Below, one piece after another: positions 28,383 to 36,584 of a stretch of 64,000 nucleotides of DNA; the first letter of the stretch is position 1, and each line of letters opens with the position of its first letter. Origin of the DNA: Syntrophaceae bacterium (GTDB taxonomy: Bacteria; Desulfobacterota; Syntrophia; Syntrophales; PHBD01); NCBI GenBank assembly GCA_013177825.1, contig JABLXX010000002.1, forward strand, positions 372,001 to 436,000. Reading direction: 5' to 3'. Under the pieces are notes generated by a model. That model saw nothing but the letters and a program-made list of their open reading frames with translations. It made no database searches and was not told the DNA's origin. A program made the translations under genes and the position numbers.

Positions 28383-29048
28383 ATGAAACGATTATTCAGG
28401 CATGTGTTGATCCTTTCGAGCGTGATGATTCTACTTTCCGGTAATTTATGTTTGGCCGGCGACTGGGATGTCCGTCCGGTGAAAATCAAGGTTATTGATG
28501 CCGTGACCAAACAACCCCTGCAGGGGATAAAAGTCTACTATGTCTTAACGACCTGGTATCCGGACATGAGTTGCTTTGGTTATTTCTTTTATCCGAGCTT
28601 TATCCATCAAGCACCAATGAAAAGGAAAAATGCTGTGAAGCAAGAACTAACAACAGATGAGAAAGGTGTAGTAGTTCTGGAGCCAAAAGCATTGAGTCTG
28701 CAGTGTTATGAGACTGTGTTATGGGAGCACATTGCTGTAAATATTGATGTTGATATGAATATGAGTTGGATGAAAGGCCTATATAAAGACCGTTACGAAT
28801 ATCTTGGAGTCTGGATGTATGTGTTAGGCGATGATAAATTAATTAATATCAATCCAGACTACAAAGGCTTTTTCCTGACATATGTCTATAAGAGAGATGG
28901 TCATGAAGAGCAATTAGTTAAAGATCCTTCATACAGAAATGTCTATGAAATGCATCGATTAAAGAAGTTGGACGATTTGCAGATTGCCACGGTCTGGAAA
29001 GGTCCGCTGGAGGAATATACCGTTGAGCTTCGCCGGGCGGAGAAATAA
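28383..29048 (+). CDS. Tandem Sec-exported paralogue 2
   Basis: A 221-aa paralogue of 27653-28321, starting at ATG 28383; the open frame runs further upstream but only through the 61-bp spacer and the previous gene. The signal peptide and first 75 or so residues are almost identical to the other copies (GDWDVRPVKIKVIDAVTKQP). The variable middle differs: IHQAPMKRKNAVKQELTTDE, a VVVLEPKALSLQCYETVLWE block and a DVDMNMSWMKGLYKDRYEYL segment. The C-terminal block is of the YKRDGHEEQLVKDPSYRN type shared with copies 1 and 5. It is a periplasmic, immunity-like candidate. Confidence 0.75.
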   Translation: MKRLFRHVLILSSVMILLSGNLCLAGDWDVRPVKIKVIDAVTKQPLQGIKVYYVLTTWYPDMSCFGYFFYPSFIHQAPMKRKNAVKQELTTDEKGVVVLEPKALSLQCYETVLWEHIAVNIDVDMNMSWMKGLYKDRYEYLGVWMYVLGDDKLININPDYKGFFLTYVYKRDGHEEQLVKDPSYRNVYEMHRLKKLDDLQIATVWKGPLEEYTVELRRAEK

Positions 29049-29109
29049 CGCACATGTCTTGTCACCCTGTTCAGTAAGAATAAACATTGGAAAGGAAGGC
29101 GTCTCTACA

Positions 29110-29775
29110 ATGAAACGATTATTCCGGCATGTGTTGATCCTTTCGAGCGTGATGATTCTGTTTTCCGGCAATTTATGTTTGGCCGGCGACTGGGATGTCC
29201 GTCCGGTGAAGATCAAGGTTATTGATGCCGTGACCAGGCAACCCCTGCAGGGGATCAAAGTCTACTATGTCTTAACGACCTGGTATCCAAAAATGAGTTG
29301 CATTGGATATTTCTTTTATCCGAGTTTTATTCACGATGCGCCCAGAGAGTTGAAAGTATATGAAAAGAAAGATCTTTCGACAAACGAAAATGGAGAGGTG
29401 TTTATTAATGCGAAAGCGTTGAGTCTGAAGTGTTACGAAAATGTCTTGTGGGAGCACATAGCGATAAATATTGATGTTGATACGAAAATAGATTGGGTAC
29501 TTTGGGTATATAAAGATAAATACAATTTCCTGGGAAACTGGATGTACGTGCATGGTGACAAGGAATTATTCAATATCAATCCAGCCTACAAAGGCTTTTT
29601 CCTGACGTATGTGTATAAAAGTGATGATCACGAGGAAGAACTCAAGCGGCGTTATTATTATTGGGAGAAGTATCAAAAACATACTCTGAATAAGTTGGAC
29701 GATTTGCAGATCGCCACTGTCTGGAAGGGCCCCCTGGAGGAATATACCGTTGAGCTTCGCCGGGCGGACAAATAA
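29110..29775 (+). CDS. Tandem Sec-exported paralogue 3
   Basis: A 221-aa paralogue from ATG 29110. It has the same signal peptide and N-terminal beta-sandwich. The middle carries DAPRELKVYEKKDLSTNENG and the VFINAKALSLKCYENVLWE block, which is shared with copy 4. The C-terminal block is of the second type (YKSDDHEEELKRRYYYWEKY), also shared with copy 4 and not with copies 1, 2 and 5. Such block sharing indicates recombination between copies. Confidence 0.75.
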   Translation: MKRLFRHVLILSSVMILFSGNLCLAGDWDVRPVKIKVIDAVTRQPLQGIKVYYVLTTWYPKMSCIGYFFYPSFIHDAPRELKVYEKKDLSTNENGEVFINAKALSLKCYENVLWEHIAINIDVDTKIDWVLWVYKDKYNFLGNWMYVHGDKELFNINPAYKGFFLTYVYKSDDHEEELKRRYYYWEKYQKHTLNKLDDLQIATVWKGPLEEYTVELRRADK

Positions 29776-29836
29776 CGCGCATGTCTCGTCACCCCGTTCA
29801 GTAAGGATAAGCATGGGAAAGATAGGCGGCTCTACA

Positions 29837-30499
29837 ATGAAACGATTATTCAGGCATGTGTTGATCCTTACGATCGTGATGATCCTGTTTTCCGGTAATT
29901 TATGTTTGGCCGGCGACTGGGATGTCCGCCCGGTGAAGATCAAGGTTATAGATGCCATGACCAGACAACCCCTGCATGGGATAAAAGTCTACTATGTCTT
30001 AACGACCTGGTATCCGGACATGAGTTGCTTTGGTTATTTCTTTTATCCGAGTTTTATTCACGATGCGCCCAGAAAGTTGAAAGTATATGAAAAGCAAGAT
30101 TTTTTGACAAACGAAAATGGAGAGGTATTTATTAATGCAAAAGCACTGAGTCTAAAGTGCTACGAAAATGTGTTATGGGAAAAGATAGTAGTTAATCTTG
30201 AAATTGTATTAGAGGATTGGAGAGAAGAACTTTATGAAGGTAAATATGGATTTGTCAGCCATTGGATGTATGTAGATGGGGAAAGAGGTTTATTCAATAT
30301 CAATCCAGCCTACAAAGGCTTTTTCCTGACATATGTGTATAAAAGTGATGATCACGAGGAAGAACTCAAGCGGCGTTATTATTACTGGGAGAAGTATCAA
30401 AAACACACTCTTAATAAGTTGGACGACTTGCAGATTGCCACGGTCTGGAAAGGTCCGCCGGAGGAATATACTGTTGAACTTCGCCGGGCGGAAAAATAA
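29837..30499 (+). CDS. Tandem Sec-exported paralogue 4
   Basis: A 220-aa paralogue from ATG 29837; an in-frame ATG 24 nt upstream in the spacer (MGKIGGST) is an alternative start. It shares the VFINAKALSLKCYENVLWE block and the ELKRRYYYWEKY C-terminal type with copy 3. Residues about 110-145 are its own (VVNLEIVLEDWREELYEGKY). The same Sec signal precedes GDWDVRPVK. Confidence 0.75.
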   Translation: MKRLFRHVLILTIVMILFSGNLCLAGDWDVRPVKIKVIDAMTRQPLHGIKVYYVLTTWYPDMSCFGYFFYPSFIHDAPRKLKVYEKQDFLTNENGEVFINAKALSLKCYENVLWEKIVVNLEIVLEDWREELYEGKYGFVSHWMYVDGERGLFNINPAYKGFFLTYVYKSDDHEEELKRRYYYWEKYQKHTLNKLDDLQIATVWKGPPEEYTVELRRAEK

Positions 30500-30560
30500 C
30501 GCACATGTCTCATCACCCCGTTCAGTAAGGATAAACATTGGAAAGGAAGGCGGCTCTTCA

Positions 30561-31223
30561 ATGAAACGATTATTCAGGCAAGTGTTGATCCTTGTGAGCG
30601 TGATGATTCTGTTTTTCGGTAATTTATGTTTGGCCGGCGACTGGGATGTCCGTCCGGTGAAGATCAAGGTTATAGATGCCGTGACCAAACAACCCCTGCA
30701 AGGGATAAAGGTCTACTATGTCTTGACAACCCGGCGTCCCGAGATGGGCTGTTTATATCTTTTCTATCCAAGCTTTATTCACCCGCCGCTCATGGAAAGA
30801 AAAAATTTATTTAAAAGAGTAACTTTGACCGATAATAATGGTCTAGTGTTTTTTGATCCAAAGGTCGTAAACTTGGGTTGTTATGAGAGGGTATTTGAGG
30901 AATATATAACAGTTAATCTTGATTTTGACAAAAATAATCCTTCAATAGAAGGGCTAAATAGGGATTTATACGATTATCTCGCTATCTGGACCTTTGTATT
31001 GGGTGATAAGGCATTTTCCTCAAACGACCATTTATACAGAGGGTTTTTCCTAACATATGTCTATAAAAGAGATGATCATGAAGAGCAACTCGTCAAAGAT
31101 TCTTCTTACAGAGATATCTATGAGGTGTATCGATTAAAAAAGTTAGATACTTTAAGGCGACCTACCGTCTGGGACGGCAAGCCGGAGGAATATACCGTTG
31201 AACTTCGCCGGGGGGAGAAATAA
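30561..31223 (+). CDS. Tandem Sec-exported paralogue 5 (most divergent)
   Basis: A 220-aa paralogue from ATG 30561. The signal peptide and N-domain are conserved, but divergence begins earlier: TRRPEMGCLYLFYPSFIHPP replaces the TWYPxMSCxGYFFYPSFIH of the others. The middle is unrelated in detail (VTLTDNNGLVFFDPKVVNLG; NNPSIEGLNRDLYDYLAIW). The C-terminus keeps the LTYVYKRDDHEEQLVKDSSY type but ends RRPTVWDGKPEEYTVELRRG. It is the last full copy of the array. Confidence 0.75.
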   Translation: MKRLFRQVLILVSVMILFFGNLCLAGDWDVRPVKIKVIDAVTKQPLQGIKVYYVLTTRRPEMGCLYLFYPSFIHPPLMERKNLFKRVTLTDNNGLVFFDPKVVNLGCYERVFEEYITVNLDFDKNNPSIEGLNRDLYDYLAIWTFVLGDKAFSSNDHLYRGFFLTYVYKRDDHEEQLVKDSSYRDIYEVYRLKKLDTLRRPTVWDGKPEEYTVELRRGEK

Positions 31224-31284
31224 CGCACATGTCTCATCACCCCGTTCAGTAAGGATAAGCATGGGAAAGAAAGGCGTCTCTACA

Positions 31285-31311
31285 ATGAAACGATTGTTCA
31301 GGCGGGCGTAG
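31285..31311 (+). pseudogene. Truncated sixth copy of the tandem family
   Basis: After a fifth 61-bp spacer (31224-31284) the gene start reappears (MKRLFR) but ends after eight residues at TAG 31309-31311, and similarity stops there. This marks the downstream breakpoint of the array. The remaining sequence up to 31495 holds no gene I can support. Confidence 0.8.
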
Positions 31312-31495
31312 GTCATTTTTCCGGAGTAATAACACGATACGGAACGATCGGGAGAGTGACTTTTTCTTATAGTGTTTTTTGCCAGGAGCGTAAATAAAAG
31401 AGGAATGGCGGGATCGAATTCCTGTGTACGGATTATGAACATGGTTTGGAAATCAATTAAACCAAAGAAACAAATGATCTGAAAAGGGGGAGACA

Positions 31496-32191
31496 ATGAG
31501 AGTGAAGATCGCTTTTTTAACCGTTGTGCTTCTGTTAATCGGGGCCTATGCGTTTGCTCAATCTCAATCCAGCGGGTCGTGCAACTTGAGTGGATCAAGT
31601 CAGTCTGGCGGTCTGTATCTCCACCAAATCCTTACCGGTTCAGGAACGGACGATTCTCCTTATCTTTTCGGCAATGCCGGCCGCAATTTATATTTTGGCA
31701 CAAACGGGGAAACCGCCGCTCCAAAGATGGTGATCGATACGACCGGAAAAGTCGGAGTCGGAACATCGGCTCCGGTGGCAAAACTCGACGTGAGCGGTGA
31801 TATTCGAATCGGCAAGACTGCCTCAGCCTGCACCACAACCAATGAAGGTGCCGTCAGATACAGCAATGCATCCAAAGCGTTGGAATTCTGTAATGGTACT
31901 GCCTGGACGGCCATTGGGGCGGTAACGAAACCGGTGGCACCCACAGTGACTCTCAGTGCAAGTCCAGCAGCAGTGGACGCCGGTTCGGCCGTTACGTTAA
32001 CTTGGACGTCCACAAACGCCACAAGCGTATGGATCGATCAAGGGATTGGCAATGTATCATTAAATGGTTCCCGATCTATAGTCCCTTCGCAAACAGCAAA
32101 GTATACAATAACAGCCACAGGCACAGGAGGCACGGTAACATCAAGCGCAACAGTCCAAGTTTATCCAACATATATCTTCCCGATTTTTTAG
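31496..32191 (+). CDS. Exported tail-fibre/Ig-like surface protein
   Basis: A 231-aa secreted protein. The signal peptide is MRVKIAFLTVVLLLIGAYAF, cleaved near AQSQ. Residues about 35-105 carry the phage-tail/adhesin-type pattern NLYFGTNGETAAPKMVIDTT, then GKVGVGTSAPVAKLDVSGDI. This motif is common in fibres and S74-chaperoned proteins, but no peptidase S74 domain follows. Residues about 145-225 form a bacterial Ig/PKD-like domain (VTLTWTSTNATSVWIDQGIG). It sits between the paralogue array and gspE and could be a T2SS-exported surface protein or structural accessory. It has a TAG stop and no known function. Confidence 0.65.
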   Translation: MRVKIAFLTVVLLLIGAYAFAQSQSSGSCNLSGSSQSGGLYLHQILTGSGTDDSPYLFGNAGRNLYFGTNGETAAPKMVIDTTGKVGVGTSAPVAKLDVSGDIRIGKTASACTTTNEGAVRYSNASKALEFCNGTAWTAIGAVTKPVAPTVTLSASPAAVDAGSAVTLTWTSTNATSVWIDQGIGNVSLNGSRSIVPSQTAKYTITATGTGGTVTSSATVQVYPTYIFPIF

Positions 32192-32293
32192 AATGATCGA
32201 TATGGGTTCGATGTCATAGGATGCAAGATATGCATCCCATGTATTGATATGCCTTTGTATATTAACTAAATATCGCCTGATTTCAGATTTCGG

Positions 32294-33820
32294 ATGCTGA
32301 CACAAAACATACCGTTTCTTGGACCGGAAGATTTCCCGAAGGTTCCATTTGTGATGGAAACGCTCTCCGCGCGTTTCCTGCGTGACAATGGAATTGTTCC
32401 CATCGACTTCAAGCAGGACACGCTGAAGATCGTTATGGCCGACCCTCATAACCAGGCGGTGATCGAAGCGATCAAAGTCGCTGTTCCCCATAACCTGGAA
32501 ATCTATGGGGGAGACAGTCAGGCCATCAACGATCATCTGGAAAAATTCTATGACCAGGAAATCCAGGACATCGGCAGGATCATCGAAAACATCGACGACG
32601 GCTCCATCCACTATGTTCATGAGGAAGAGGACGATATCGGGCATCTTCAGGACCTGGCATCCGAAGCACCAATCATCAAACTGGTGAACATCATCATCAT
32701 GCGGGCCGTCGAGAGCCGGGCCAGCGACATACACATCGAGCCGTTTGATGATGAGGTCAAGGTTCGCTACCGCATCGACGGCGTGCTGCACGACATCGAG
32801 TTAATCCCTAAAAAACTTCAGGCAGCCATTTTCTCCCGCATCAAGATCATGGCCAGGCTGAACATTGCGGAAAGGCGCCTGCCGCAGGATGGGCGCATCA
32901 AGTTGAAGATCGGCAGCGCGGAAATTGATGTACGCGTTTCGAGCATTCCTGTTCTCTATGGCGAAAGCCTGGTGCTCAGGCTGCTGGGTCAAAAAGGCAT
33001 CAAGATCGACATGGAGCAATTGGGATTTCAAGTGGATACGCTGGATGCATTCAAGCGGATCATCAAAAATCCCAACGGCATGATTCTAGTCACCGGTCCG
33101 ACCGGCAGTGGCAAAACGACAACATTGTATGGGGCTCTCGACAAGATAAACTCACCGGACAAAAAGATCATAACCGTAGAAGATCCGATCGAGTATCATC
33201 TCAACGGCATCAATCAAATCCAGATCAAGCCGCAGATCGGCTTGGACTTTGCAAACATCCTGCGCCACATCGTGAGGCAAGACCCGGACATTATCATGAT
33301 CGGCGAAATCCGTGATCTGGAAACGGCGGAAATAGCCATCCAGTCAGCGCTGACAGGACATCTTGTCTTTTCGACGCTGCACACGAACGATGCACCGTCG
33401 GCCATTACCCGACTGCTCGACATCGGTGTGCCGAGCTATCTTCTGGTGGCGACAATCCGTGGGGTTCTGGCCCAGCGCCTGATCCGCGTCATCTGTCCGT
33501 CATGCCGTGAGATTGATGAAGAAATGCTGAAGGACGACCGGGTGGAAAATTTGCTGTCCGGCACTCACGATGTCATTTACCGTGGCAGGGGCTGTGATAA
33601 GTGCGCTCATACGGGCTTTTGGGGACGTTCCGCCATTTTCGAGCTTTTCACCATCGATCATTCCATCCATCAGTTGATGATCCGGAATACCGATGCCCGG
33701 CAGATTCGAGAGGCGGCGAGAAACAATGGAATGCGCACTCTCATGGAGGACGGCCTCCTGAAGGTCAGGGCCGGAACAACCACGATCCATGAGATCTTCC
33801 GGGCGACCCAGGAGATGTAA
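32294..33820 (+). CDS. gspE: Type II secretion ATPase GspE
   Basis: A 508-aa hexameric cytoplasmic ATPase that drives pseudopilus assembly. The N-terminal GspE_N domain precedes the core. Walker A GPTGSGKTT is at about residue 267. The Asp box (ITVEDPIEYHLNGINQIQ) and Walker B (PDIIMIGEIRDLETAEIA) follow, then the His box GHLVFSTLHTNDAPSA. The C-terminal zinc-binding tetracysteine motif is CPSCREI...CDKCAHTGF. It overlaps the gspF start (TAATG), and the GspF-M genes follow in order. Confidence 0.95.
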   Translation: MLTQNIPFLGPEDFPKVPFVMETLSARFLRDNGIVPIDFKQDTLKIVMADPHNQAVIEAIKVAVPHNLEIYGGDSQAINDHLEKFYDQEIQDIGRIIENIDDGSIHYVHEEEDDIGHLQDLASEAPIIKLVNIIIMRAVESRASDIHIEPFDDEVKVRYRIDGVLHDIELIPKKLQAAIFSRIKIMARLNIAERRLPQDGRIKLKIGSAEIDVRVSSIPVLYGESLVLRLLGQKGIKIDMEQLGFQVDTLDAFKRIIKNPNGMILVTGPTGSGKTTTLYGALDKINSPDKKIITVEDPIEYHLNGINQIQIKPQIGLDFANILRHIVRQDPDIIMIGEIRDLETAEIAIQSALTGHLVFSTLHTNDAPSAITRLLDIGVPSYLLVATIRGVLAQRLIRVICPSCREIDEEMLKDDRVENLLSGTHDVIYRGRGCDKCAHTGFWGRSAIFELFTIDHSIHQLMIRNTDARQIREAARNNGMRTLMEDGLLKVRAGTTTIHEIFRATQEM

Positions 33821-35016
33821 TGCCCCGATATTCTTACCGATCAGTTGATGTGAATGGAAGCGTGGCAGAAGGTGTTGTCGATGCTCGTAACGAACAGGAC
33901 GTCGAACGGATTTTAAAGGCCGGCCGCGTTATTCCACTGCACATCAAGAAGGCAAAGGCCGGGTTGCAAAAGAGCGAATTTTCTTTCCGTTCGGCTGGAA
34001 AGGATCTGCAGGCATTCACCGCGGAGTTGCACAGCCTGCTTGTTTCCGGCCTGCCGCTGGACCGAAGTCTGAACATCCTGTTGAACGTCACCCGAAACAA
34101 AAGAATGAAGGAAGTCATTTCCGATATCCTTAAATCCATTCGGGAAGGCGGTTCGTTTTCCGATGCCCTGCAAAGGCATCCCAGGGTTTTTTCGACACTT
34201 TATGTAAACATGATACGCGCTGGTGAACTTGGCGGGGCGATGGAAGCGATTCTCGAGAAGCTTGTCGATTTTCTGGAATCCTCGGAGGAGCTGAAAAACC
34301 ACATTTTTTCTTCAATGATTTACCCCGTGATTCTGATCGTTACCGGCATTCTGTCCATCATTGTGCTGGTAACATTTGTGCTGCCCAAATTTTCCGTGAT
34401 CTTTGCCGATATGGGGACGGATTTGCCGCTTTCAACACAAATTCTGGTTGCTGCCAGCAATTTCCTTGTGAATTCCTGGTGGCTGATCCTGTTGGCGGGA
34501 GGTGCTTTGTGGCTTGCCATGAGGAACTATCTGAAAACCGATCAGGGGAGGAGCAGGTGGGATCGACTGAAAATCAAGGTGCTTGGCGATGTCATTATAA
34601 AACTGGAAACAGCCCGGTTTTGTCGGACCCTTGGCGCTTTGCTGCACAGCGGCGTGCCGCTGCTGACGGCAGTGAAAAATGCAAAGGACGTGATCGGAAA
34701 TTGCAGTGTGGCATCGGCTCTGGACCGGGTTGCCGGAGAAATCAAGGAAGGAAAGGGTATCGCCAAACCCCTGTCCGATGCGAACGTTTTTCCCGAACTG
34801 GCCATGTCCATGATCAAGGTGGGCGAGGAGACCGGCCGTTTGGACATCATGCTGATCAGGATTGCCGACACGTATGAGAAGAGCTTGAGGCTGTCCATCA
34901 AGCGGTTCATCAGCATCCTGGAACCGGCGCTCATCATGATCATGGGATTGATTGTGGGATTCATCGTCATATCCCTGCTGATGGCCATATTCAGCATCAC
35001 GGACATTCCGTTTTGA
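33820..35016 (+). CDS. gspF: Type II secretion inner-membrane platform protein GspF
   Basis: A 398-aa polytopic protein with the duplicated T2SSF helical domain. The first copy is around residues 65-190 (FTAELHSLLVSGLPLDRSLN), the second around 265-390 (FCRTLGALLHSGVPLLTAVK). Transmembrane segments are near residues 167-190, 215-235 and 370-395. It links GspE to the pseudopilus base. The start codon overlaps the gspE stop. Confidence 0.93.
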   Translation: MPRYSYRSVDVNGSVAEGVVDARNEQDVERILKAGRVIPLHIKKAKAGLQKSEFSFRSAGKDLQAFTAELHSLLVSGLPLDRSLNILLNVTRNKRMKEVISDILKSIREGGSFSDALQRHPRVFSTLYVNMIRAGELGGAMEAILEKLVDFLESSEELKNHIFSSMIYPVILIVTGILSIIVLVTFVLPKFSVIFADMGTDLPLSTQILVAASNFLVNSWWLILLAGGALWLAMRNYLKTDQGRSRWDRLKIKVLGDVIIKLETARFCRTLGALLHSGVPLLTAVKNAKDVIGNCSVASALDRVAGEIKEGKGIAKPLSDANVFPELAMSMIKVGEETGRLDIMLIRIADTYEKSLRLSIKRFISILEPALIMIMGLIVGFIVISLLMAIFSITDIPF

Positions 35017-35035
35017 ATCCCGGGAGGTCAAGCCC

Positions 35036-35506
35036 GTGAACCGTGCCGAGCGCCTGTCGCCTCTTGGAGAAGCGGGATTCACCCTGGTCGAGATATTGGT
35101 CGTGTTCGTTCTGATGTGCTTGATCCTGGGGATCAGCACCGTGCTGTTTGCCGATCGATTGCCCGGTGCCAGGCAGAAAGCAGCGGCCAGGGAAATTGTT
35201 GCGACTCTCAGATATGCAAAAAATCTGGCTGTATCCGGAAAAGGACGGCAGGTCGTAGAACTTGATCTGGATGCCCGAAGTTACGTCCTCAAGGGAAGGG
35301 AAAAGAAGCTGATCCCGGAAGAGATCAGGCTGGTGATCCATGAATCCGACGTTAAGGCCGGCGCCGTTGAAGGCGGGCAATACCAGATCCGCTTCGATGC
35401 CAGGGGCGGCAATCGCTGGGACAGGATCAGCCTTGAGCGGGGTGGAAGAATTATTGAGATCAAATCGGATCCTGTCCGAACGGCATTCATATCGGAAAAG
35501 AAGTGA
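35036..35506 (+). CDS. gspH: Minor pseudopilin GspH
   Basis: A 156-aa minor pseudopilin from GTG 35036, behind a GGAGG. The leader ends EAG and is cut before FTLVEILVVFVLMCLILGIS. The globular domain has the GspH/FimT pattern (AAAREIVATLRYAKNLAVSG). Its TGA overlaps the next gene. It belongs to the tip of the pseudopilus with GspI-J-K. Confidence 0.85.
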   Translation: MNRAERLSPLGEAGFTLVEILVVFVLMCLILGISTVLFADRLPGARQKAAAREIVATLRYAKNLAVSGKGRQVVELDLDARSYVLKGREKKLIPEEIRLVIHESDVKAGAVEGGQYQIRFDARGGNRWDRISLERGGRIIEIKSDPVRTAFISEKK

Positions 35507-35517
35507 GGAAGAGCAGC

Positions 35518-35964
35518 GTGAATGTTTTTCAAAAGAGAGAGCTGAAAGGCTTTACGCTGATTGAGATCATGATCTCACTGGTCTTGGTGAGTCTCGCAAT
35601 TGTGTCCGTCATTCAACTCTCCTCCGCCAATTTGCGCAATCTGGCAGTGGCCGGCGACAGGATCGAAATTCTGGAACGCGCCAATGCCAAAATGCGCGAG
35701 GTGCTCGACAGCGATCACGGTGAAGATGCATCGTGGAAGGAAATCAATGATGACGGGTATTCGTACGACATATCCGTAACCGAAATCTTGCGGGACCGCT
35801 CGTCGGCTCTCGGGGTCCGACTTCTGGATATAGAGGTGTCTGCGAAGCTCCGGAGACAAACAGGGGCCGGGAGGGTGACACTGAAAACGGCGAAACTGGT
35901 TTCCAGGTCCGCTGACCTGAAAAATGATGGCAAAACGGCATTCCACGGATCGTCCGTCCATTGA
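35518..35964 (+). CDS. gspI: Minor pseudopilin GspI
   Basis: A 148-aa minor pseudopilin. GTG 35518 is preferred because GAGGAAG lies upstream; GTG 35503 is possible. The leader LKG is cut before FTLIEIMISLVLVSLAIVSV. The small globular domain has the ERANAKMREVLDS segment typical of GspI. It overlaps gspJ by 4 nt. Confidence 0.83.
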   Translation: MNVFQKRELKGFTLIEIMISLVLVSLAIVSVIQLSSANLRNLAVAGDRIEILERANAKMREVLDSDHGEDASWKEINDDGYSYDISVTEILRDRSSALGVRLLDIEVSAKLRRQTGAGRVTLKTAKLVSRSADLKNDGKTAFHGSSVH

Positions 35965-36584
35965 ACCAGCGAGGCTTCACCCTGATAGAGCTGCTCATAT
36001 CGATCACGATGCTGATCGTTATTATCGGCATCCTGATGGGCTCTCTGTTTTCAATGCATCGCATGATGGAAAAGGGGGAATGCAAGATTGAGAGCCTCCA
36101 GAGGAAGAGGGCCGTTCTTTTGCTGGTCGAGGCGCAGATTCAATCGGCCTTTCCCTCATTTCACACGGATCAGGGGGAGCGAAAAAGCCGCTTTCGGGGC
36201 GGAAAGGATTTCATGGAGTTTGCCAGCCGATATTCCATCTGGCGTGGGACTGTGGGAAACAGCCTTGTCAGGTATCAGATAAAAAACCGGGAGCAGGCCA
36301 AAACCGCTTTGCATATCGAGGAGCGGGTACTGGGAACCGACATCGGGAATCAGGTCGAGCTTATAGACGGTTATGAATCGATATTGTTTGAGTACTATTT
36401 AAAGAATGCCGTAGAATCGGGGACATGGGTGGATTGCTGGCCGCAGGACGAGAAGACCATGCCTTCCAAAATCAGGCTTCATTTTGTCGATAAAGACGGG
36501 CTGAAAACCATGACGATCCAGGTATTGAGCAGGGAGCCTGCCTCCGCGGTTCTGACGGGTTTGCGCCCTGTCGTGACGAAATGA
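35961..36584 (+). CDS. gspJ: Minor pseudopilin GspJ
   Basis: A 207-aa minor pseudopilin starting at TTG 35961 (stop-start overlap with gspI). The very short leader MNQRG is followed by FTLIELLISITMLIVIIGIL. The C-terminal half has the GspJ-like sequence QVELIDGYESILFEYYLKN. It forms the GspI-J-K tip complex. The overlap with gspK is ATGA. Confidence 0.83.
   Translation: MNQRGFTLIELLISITMLIVIIGILMGSLFSMHRMMEKGECKIESLQRKRAVLLLVEAQIQSAFPSFHTDQGERKSRFRGGKDFMEFASRYSIWRGTVGNSLVRYQIKNREQAKTALHIEERVLGTDIGNQVELIDGYESILFEYYLKNAVESGTWVDCWPQDEKTMPSKIRLHFVDKDGLKTMTIQVLSREPASAVLTGLRPVVTK

Larger units (their letters stand above)
27653..31311 (+). repeat. Tandem gene array: five full copies plus truncated sixth
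   Basis: Start codons at 27653, 28383, 29110, 29837, 30561 and 31285 are 724-730 bp apart. Every gap between copies is exactly 61 bp (28322-28382, 29049-29109, 29776-29836, 30500-30560, 31224-31284), beginning CGCACATGTCT and carrying CACCCCGTTCAGTAAG. Sequence before copy 1 begins GAGAAATAAC, the same as the end of each copy, suggesting an older lost copy. The array is clearly more AT-rich than the flanking chromosome. Confidence 0.9.

Noticed and set aside
27653..31223. CRISPR-like or transposon origin of the 61-bp spacers
   Set aside because: The repeats are whole-gene duplications with constant intergenic sequence; no cas genes, no inverted termini and no transposase are present.
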